From Ianthella basta (taxonomy: Eukaryota; Porifera; Demospongiae; Verongiida; Ianthellidae), in the NCBI GenBank assembly GCA_964019415.1, contig OZ025876.1, positions 2,236,502 to 2,300,501 of the forward strand: 64,000 nucleotides of DNA, written 5' to 3'. The notes under the pieces are model-generated. The model had not been told where the DNA came from. It saw nothing but the letters and a program-made list of their open reading frames with translations, and searched no databases. A program made the position numbers and the translations under genes. Position 1 is the stretch's first letter, and each line of letters starts with the position of its first letter. Positions 57,401 to 64,000 of this stretch are shown here, piece by piece.

Positions 57401-60400
57401 ATGTGATGGACAGCATGTGCATTGCATCAAAAGAAGCGAACACAGCACATGCAGCAAAGCTGCCTAACTGCACACAACATGCATATGCCGCAAGAATCAC
57501 AGCTGCTGCAATGTATATAGCTTAATGAAGAGTAGTTCTCCTATACCAGCTTCAAACATGGGATGGAACCTGTCGGCGATATATCAGTTTGCGTTAGTCA
57601 TACCATGAAGAAGGTAGTAAATGCTATACATTTAAGACCACAGAGACCTATATATAGATGCAAACAGGTGTACTGACACAGTAAGAGAAATCTCACCAAG
57701 TCCCTGGCATTTATGTTACAGTTGCACTCCTTCACTAGAACCCTAGCAACCTCAAGTTTGCCGTTCTGGGCTGCAGCCATGAGAGGTGTTTTGCCTTCCT
57801 GTATGCATGTACATATGAAAATTAAAGGCAAAATTACACTTAAATCACATGTATTTAAAGCTTTAATCAGTATTAATACAACAACCATAGGGGGAAAACT
57901 ATGTTAGACAGCTACATGCCATTAATGTAGTTGATTAGGTGAGATTTATACATACTAGTTACAATCAATACAGTAAAAGAGCATAATTTCCATGGTGTGC
58001 ATTTAAGTATCCATATTAGATTCCAGAACTAAGCCACTGCATTATTATACACTACACCAACACCTAAATCATCATTTCACATTTATAATGCATGCCAGAT
58101 GACCATGACGTACCCTCTTTGAGGAAGGTTAGGGTGACAGCATTCAAGCTCTACACTATAATTATTATGGTAGATACAGGATAAATGCTGCATGTGTTGG
58201 TAGTTCTCTTGGAAGTCACTAGCCAAGGATTTGATTTCTTTACCAAACCTTTACCGACTACGTCTAATACATCTACGTCTAACTACGACTAACGTCTACC
58301 GAACGCTATGTGTGTTGTTGAATAGGAAGGAATCATGAGCTTATAATCGCAGCAAAGTCCAATAGAGGGGACTGCAGTCCAATAGTGACATGTCTAATCT
58401 GACACAATCTGGGCCGTCACTGTCCGTGGATCAGCAAATAAAGGGATCAAAAGAAATGTCATGCGCTTTACCTGCCTTAATACACCACTTCATTACATCA
58501 CTCACGCAATTTTATCCACTACGCTATATGTTACTAAAGGCATGATATCACGTTGAACAGCCGCTGCTCACCCCCACAATGCCTTGCATTCAACTAGTCC
58601 TATTAATATACTGATTATGTATAATTATTGTCGGCACAGGCTTGGCTGGGCTAGCTCACAAATTCAGTAATGTCTGGATCCATATGAAGCTCTTGGACCA
58701 ACAACCTGATTGTATCCACTTGTCCTTGGAGGGCAGCATGGTGGAGGGCAGTCAGGCCAAACTGCATAGTAGATGCAGATAACATGCACTCTACTGAAAA
58801 TTGCTATGGAAAGTCAGTTACTTACAAGGAACATGGCACACTATATACAGGACTCATGTCTCATTGATACTAGTGGCTGTCATAGATTTACAACTAAAAT
58901 CAATGTTTAAACTACGTACTGCGAGACATAGTGCAAGTGCCTAAGTTATCACTTTGCCTTGCCAATGGTCATGCAGCTACTGCATGGATGCTTGGATGGC
59001 TAGTCATCTGCACAGTGTACCACAGATAAACTCACTGAATCTTTATGATCAGCTGGGCAGAGAAACTCTGAGACCAGAGCCCTCACAACTTCCATCCTTC
59101 CTGAATTGGCAGCATAGTGCAGGGGAACACGGCCATTCTGGGAGAACAGACATAACCAAAATTCAAATATACCATCACAATGCATAATGACAAGTTGAAC
59201 ACATGGCAGCACAAACAATGATATGGTGCTACTCTAATTAAATTGATACAACAATGCAGTACAAGTAGTAGGGTTACCGTAATTAACTAGTCACAGTTTA
59301 GATATTTAGAATGTAGCACTGGAGAGATGTATTGACTTACAGTAGAGGTAACCATCTTGTCAGCATGGTAGTCCTTCAAAAACAGTCGTAATGTATCCAA
59401 GTGGCCATCCTCAGCCGCATAATGTACAGGAGTCTTCTCTTCCTAGATACACCAACAGCACAGCAGCCAGCAGTGCAACATCCAAGTAAGGAACATGTCA
59501 TTATGGATGTCTGTATCATGTCGAAAGTCCTATTGTATGAGTTCTCCTTTTCCAGCAGTGTTACACAGAAATTAAGTTTGCCTGAGGCGAGTACATGCAG
59601 GGTACACACTTACAGCATCTTTTGCATCTAAGTTGGTGTTGAAGTTAGCCATCAGGAAGGAGGCCATATCAGTTTTCCCGTCAATCACAGCATGATGGAG
59701 GGCAGTTCTCCCAAACTACATTGAGTGTATACTTTAAGGCCAATCAATATACATGCCAACATGTGAACATTATAATATTGTAACATACAATATCAGGCTC
59801 ATCTGGGTCAACTTTGAAGTGGTAGACAAGCAGCTTCAGGCACTTTCTGCTATTCTCGTCAGCAGCAACACGAAACACAGTCTTTCCAAGCTATTACACA
59901 GGCAAAGTAGCTATAATCACATGTAACAATGCATGTGATACACTCATACATAAACCATCTTTGTGTGTCTGAAAGGGTCTGCACATTAGTTTCAGTGGCT
60001 TGCTGCTTACAGGGCTTCTGGTTGATAGAGGTAAATGGAATTCATCCACCAACACCTTCACAACATCAGGGTGGTCTCCACAAATAGCCAGAGACAGTGC
60101 ATTCATGCCATCCTTTGATGGTGGTGATGGTTGAGAGAGTGTGTGTGTGTGCATGGAGGGGGGGAAGGGGGAGCCCAGGTAGTGGTAAAAGGGGTTAAAA
60201 AAGTATAGAAATAGAGGTGTTCACATTATAACAGACTGCTGCAATAGTATAAGTATCATTGTGAAGTTACAATATGTTACCTAGCACATTAGTAATAAAG
60301 AGCATGCTGGTTTACATACTCTCTTTGTTGCATTCTTGTCACAGCCATATTTGGCAATGAGCTCCCTCAGGATTTCAACATGGCCATACCTAGCAGCAGC

Positions 60401-63400
60401 CATGACACCTGTCCAGCCATTCTACAGAGGAAGGTATGTATGCAGAACATTGTGACATACGTCGTGAATTGTTATGTTGGACGTGTACAAGTATAGGTTA
60501 AACCCTAGCTTCTTAGGTGTTACAGGATATCACCGAGGTGGTCAATCATATCGCCCGAGGGCCGAAGGCCCGAGGGTGATATGAATTGACCACCGAGGTG
60601 ATATCCTGTAACACCGGAAGAAGCTAGGGTTTAACCTATTTGTAGCCTATCCCATATAGACAACATTCGCGCGATGATTCGGGCTCGGATTTCGAAGAAG
60701 AAAAAGAAATCTACAGCTTCCAGAACAGCCGACGACACGCTTCGCCCCTCCAGTGTCGCCAGGCAAGATGTCTGAGTTTTGTAACGGCTACGTTCCGCCG
60801 ACCACAGTGAGAGCGACCAACTGAGCAGCTCGCGCTCTGGACGAGTGGCGGGAAGAACGTAACAAGCGCCGCAGCGAAAGGTACCCTCAGGCCTCCTTGA
60901 GCGCCCTGCTGCTGAATCTGTGGCTTGCTCGTTTTGTAGTGGAGGCTAGGAGAGCAGACGGAGATCCGTATCCGCCCACCACAATCGCCAATTGTCTGGG
61001 CTTTCGCCAAAAATTGCGATCGACATTGCCCCAACTTCATGGACCGAGAAGGAGCCCTGGAAGTTCGATATCACTATCTAACTGACATACATATTGCACC
61101 GTGTACTCAGCATTCATATGAAACAGCCGGCTACATGCCACTGAAGACAGTAACACATATCGACGTGTGCACACACACACACATGCACACGCACACACAT
61201 GCACACACACGCACACACACACACACACAAGCATATAATAGAGAATGTTGTTTCAATTAGTGGGGTGACAGTTGTTCAGTGACCACATCCTGGGTGTTAT
61301 TCTTCATAACACCTAGGTGTTATGAAGAATAACACCCAGGATGTGGTTGGATACAGGATATCTCAACTAGACAGACCCTTTGATCTTAAGCCTAACCAGG
61401 CTACAAGGTTATAGTTAAAGACTGGGTAACAATGAGTACAAGTATGTACTCATGTTGAGACACTATGTACAGATAGACAAATTCAATTCAGCTAAGCTAA
61501 AAGGGTGACCACGCTCAACCAACTACGTATACACACCTCATTAGCAAAGTGTTGGTTCACTTTGTGCCTTGTCACCAGCTCCTGCACAACCCCCAGTTTC
61601 CCATGGGTACATGCCAGCAGGAAGCAGTCCAGGTCATTCTATGGGGCAACATTAATGGCAAACGTCAGTCAGAGTAAATTAAGTTACATAGCAGACACAG
61701 AGCTAGCCTTATAATAGTAGAATTATTAAAGTTACAAAACAGCAAAATCTATAAGTAGCATCATGTCCTTAATGTAGATTGTGTAGATTAGGATCTACAC
61801 AAGAAACATGATAAAAAGATATGGCACCAAATGAGGTTCTTTCCATTTACGAATAAAAAGTGCAAAAAGCAATCAAATAACTGTACCTGGTCTGTCAGGC
61901 TTGGATCAAACCCATGTTCTTCAATGAGGAATCTCAAAATTTTCGGGTGCCCTTCTTTGGCTGCCTTGTGCAGGCAGGTCTGAGCCAGGTTGTCAAAGTC
62001 AAACTTGCTGTCCCCAAACATGGGCAGGAGGTACTTCACTACCTCAAAATGTCCTCCACAAACAGCTAGGTGAAGGGCATTCAACAGGTCCTAAACAGCA
62101 GTGAATGAAAGTAGATCACAAAGCCAATTGTTAAGAGGTCAGGACCATCTCAATATGCTGGCTGACACAAATGGAATGAGAGATGTAAGACTGGCTGCAC
62201 TAGTATAGTAGTCTTACAACAGGCTGAGGGGGGGGGGGGGGCAGAACACTGTTGGCTGGCAACCAGTGTTTGCCTTCTCTGTAGTCATCTTATAAACTTT
62301 CAGACACTGACTGGCACACGATCATACCACATACAGATGAATACAATTTCCCCTAGGCACTCTTACGTATGTATACATTTTATGAAAAGACTGGATACAC
62401 AATGGCTATAATACTATAGATATGCCACCTGCCCATATGCAACTAAGATTAGCTCTGATGAGACCGAAACAGATACATACGCATACATATCTCTGTAAAT
62501 TCATTTAAGAAGAAGCTGATTCACAGTCACTATATAATTCACCAGGCTCCAGTCCCCAAGCCTTGCTATGACACTATATTACTAGTGCAGTAGTTTGGCT
62601 GGCATTTCTCAATAAAACACAGCACAGAACAGGAACATACCGGCTTTGTGGCCAACACATCTGCATTGAGCTTCTCCACAAATTCTCTAACAATGTGGAG
62701 GTGACCATTGCGTGCTGCAATGTGCACAGACGTCCAACCATCCTAAATAAGAGGTATGATAAGAGAGTACAATGTAACACAGGCACAGAGTTGGTTCTCA
62801 CAAAGAAACAGGCAGTGTTCATATCAGCCCCTTATAGTAAGCAAATGACATGAGCGCACTAAATTGCAGTATAGAATGCATGACATTTCAATATTCTTCA
62901 TTCCATATGTAGGTCACAAGAGGCACAGGACTTTCAATTTGCTACACAGGCACACAAAGAAACTCTTTACATGCACATCAAATACACAGGGGGCTAATCA
63001 TTGTACAATGGCAAAATGGTTACTTGTCATCACGAAGAAATATATAGCTACTGTAACAAATCATTAACAAAGCTGCTGAGAGCACAAGGGATATGGTCTT
63101 TAAGAAGGCTTCCCCTCTATATGCAAGCGTGTACTCTGTGTTTACACTGTGGGTGCCCTTGGGTCATGTACTGTGAGTGTGTAAATAAGTTCTATTCCAT
63201 TACCATAACCTGGACAGTCACCATAACATTGTACATCTTATTATAATGGAGCTAGGCCAAGTTTTTGTTTGCACTAATCTCCGAAACCGACCCAAGGATT
63301 CGCAGCAAATGTGGTCTAAATGTCAAAGCGCTATCTGGAGGGTGTATTCAGCAGGGTCTTCCTGTGATAGCTTGTGAAATGAAGGTTTCGCGCCAACTCA

Positions 63401-63908
63401 ATCGCCATACGTTACTATGGGGCACCATCGATCTCTTTCATCAGAGATGATACACAATCACAACTTTTGTTTGATTAACACTAGTAGTACACTTGTGATG
63501 TTGAGAACAGTAAACTGCAAGTAAGGCAATGCAAGTACGCTGAAGGCTGATTCACCCCCTATGTGTGGAATAGTGCTATTATCCGTCCAGTTCCCTTCAG
63601 ACTTAGAGCAAGAATGTCCACTGGTTTGGTTATGTAAGAAGCACAGACACAACATTGTGGTCAGTCCAGTTGACTAAGCAAGATATACATGCACCTTCAA
63701 CACGAAATATAATGTATAATTCTAATAATTATCATGAATGTATAACTTGTAATGCTGAGCAAGGTGCATGAACATGCACTCAAGCTACTTCACAACATAC
63801 ATTACTCCTTTTGTTCACAATAGAGCTGCAGCCATACTTTCTGACCAGGACTCTCAGAACGGGCAGATGGCCATTTGCAGCTGCATACCAAAGTGCACTT
63901 TTCCCTTG
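51498..63908 (-). CDS. Ankyrin-repeat protein, tandem paralogue C (5' end outside window)
   Basis: Exons: 51498-51593 (stop), 52079-52180, 53177-53278, 54885-54986, 55412-55513, 57697-57798, 58660-58761, 59036-59137, 59341-59442, 59614-59715, 59789-59890, 60011-60112, 60320-60421, 61537-61638, 61887-62090, 62641-62742 and 63801-63908. Each is an intact ankyrin repeat, mostly 34 codons, in phase 0. Order and length match genes A and B exon by exon, including the two-repeat exon (61887-62090) and the 36-codon exon (63801-63908). By that map about 13 more upstream exons should lie to the right of the window. The sixth exon from the 3' end is decayed (55930-56031), leaving a frame-neutral deletion of one repeat. 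The C-terminus ends NATSELNLS. The solenoid presumably binds proteins, and its partner is unknown. Confidence 0.88.
52930..53055. repeat. G-run repeat
   Basis: Two runs of about 14-17 G flank a palindromic GGAGTGCATTATGCACTCC. It resembles the G/C-run block at 5475-5630. It lies in an intron of gene C, just left of exon 53177-53278. Confidence 0.5.
53455..54140 (+). other. Inserted sequence with a possible SANT/Myb-like coding fragment
   Basis: This GC-richer block in a gene C intron has an open plus-strand frame at 53599-53901. Its phrase VRFSFADDVLLLRELVG resembles the first helix of SANT/Myb-like DNA-binding domains found in transposon-related invertebrate proteins. The rest of the domain is absent. 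I cannot find clear terminal repeats. Nearby text at about 54160-54235 recurs at about 63275-63345 (GGATTCRCARCAAATGTGGT), so interspersed repeats are present. Confidence 0.3.
55930..56031 (-). pseudogene. Decayed ankyrin exon of gene C
   Basis: Position and residual sequence match gene A exon 20008-20109 and gene B exon 38348-38449. The 3' part still reads GVNLCND before a GTGAAG donor remnant (compare DVNLCDE), and the middle aligns with CAAAAGGCTAAGGTGTTGTTTG. In-frame TAG/TAA codons and indels break every frame, and the acceptor is gone. Skipping it removes exactly one repeat cassette without shifting frame. Confidence 0.65.
56431..57016. mobile_element. 586-bp inverted-repeat element, 28-bp ends
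   Basis: The left end ATACCGTATTCGCTC then TAAAAATTCGTCA matches the right end in reverse complement (TGACGAATTTTTAGAGGGGATACGGTAT) with two or three differences. The ends lie in a TA...TA context, which suits Tc1/mariner-type insertion. The interior is rich in TTCGTC/GACGAA and AATTAGAG words. Its two overlapping frames (56588-56845 minus, 56612-56818 plus) have no recognisable similarity. It lies in the enlarged gene C intron. Confidence 0.7.
60493..60639. repeat. Large hairpin (about 70-bp arms)
   Basis: Runs from ATAGGTTAAACCCTAGCTTC through GTTACAGGATATCACCGAGG and CGCCCGAGGGCC to the mirror-image GGCCCGAGGGTGATAT and GAAGCTAGGGTTTAACCTAT. Only a few mismatches and a 3-nt loop. It forms the left boundary of an insertion in a gene C intron. 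Confidence 0.85.
60663..61085 (+). pseudogene. Fragment of a ZMYM/QRICH1/KIAA1958-type (Crypton-derived) domain
   Basis: From an ATG at 60768 the frame reads NGYVPPTTVRATN, a TGA at 60822, then AARALDEWREERNKRR, SALLLNLWLARFVVEARR, ADGDPYPPTTIANCLGFRQK and a short unrelated tail. The TGA stands where Trp (TGG) is typical. This is the N-terminal part of the domain shared by ZMYM2/3/4, QRICH1 and KIAA1958-like proteins, which derives from Crypton tyrosine recombinases. The upstream frame (DDSGSDFEEEKEIY near 60675) may be the original acidic N-terminus. The recombinase body is missing. It lies between two palindromes, suggesting capture by a foldback element. Confidence 0.6.
61166..61235. repeat. 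(CA)n-rich microsatellite
   Basis: CACACA/CACGCA/CATGCA tract of about 65 bp inside the insertion bounded by the two palindromes. Confidence 0.9.
61282..61347. repeat. Perfect 66-nt palindrome
   Basis: The left 33 bases (ACCACATCCTGGGTGTTATT...) are an exact reverse complement of the right 33, with the centre at AACACCT/AGGTGTT and no loop. It is the right-hand counterpart of the 60493-60639 hairpin. Confidence 0.95.
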
Positions 63909-64000
63909 CTAGATGGAAAACAAAGAGGATGCACAATAATTGTATACGGGAAAAGATGGACAGACACACATACAGAACAGATAAATATACATCCATATAA

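Noticed and set aside
60660..61060. Intact KIAA1958/ZMYM-like gene
   Set aside because: An in-frame TGA at 60822 and abrupt loss of similarity after the CLGFRQK segment show that it is only a fragment.
17597..63908. Regularly spaced similar blocks as a CRISPR-like or satellite array
   Set aside because: The blocks are 102-nt ankyrin-coding exons with splice sites, diverged in sequence but conserved in protein pattern. Spacers vary from about 100 bp to more than 1 kb.

Overview
The window is animal nuclear DNA: intron-rich genes with GT-AG (and two GC-AG) splice sites, a RING/TRAF/MATH protein, a PUS7-type pseudouridine synthase, a selenoprotein thioredoxin-glutathione reductase, giant ankyrin genes, and many small inverted-repeat elements and microsatellites. 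The gene mix and compact introns suggest a basal marine invertebrate, most likely a demosponge of the Amphimedon kind. That is an inference, not proof.

Layout. 30-1319 (-): intronless TRAF-like protein. 3047-7545 (-): the first six exons of a PUS7 homologue, reaching just past the catalytic GTKDKRA motif, after which no further exon is visible. 7546-7739: a short divergent promoter. 7740-15093 (+): a complete 13-exon thioredoxin-glutathione reductase (Grx domain fused to TrxR) ending Gly-Cys-Sec-Gly. Its UGA is read as selenocysteine, and a well-formed SECIS element lies about 1 kb downstream. 16300-17596: AT-rich intergenic DNA.

17597 to the right edge is occupied by three head-to-tail paralogous ankyrin-only genes on the minus strand: gene A (17597-33158, broken by a 200-N gap), gene B (35559-50080, complete, 31 exons, 1075 residues) and gene C (51498 to beyond 63908). 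Nearly every exon is one 34-codon ankyrin repeat with phase-0 introns. Exons correspond one to one between copies, so the tandem duplication copied the whole gene. One exon of gene C has decayed. Because each cassette is a whole number of codons, skipping it leaves the frame intact.

Introns and spacers hold mobile DNA: Mutator-like elements with TAGTC ends (one with a perfect 9-bp target duplication), TA-flanked inverted-repeat elements, a Helitron/Pif1 helicase remnant, a palindromic element carrying a piece of a ZMYM/KIAA1958 (Crypton-derived) domain, a LINE tail, and several foldback elements containing hammerhead-ribozyme-like cores. The housekeeping and redox genes (PUS7, TGR) share one promoter. 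The ankyrin cluster looks like a lineage-specific expansion of scaffold or recognition proteins of unknown partner.
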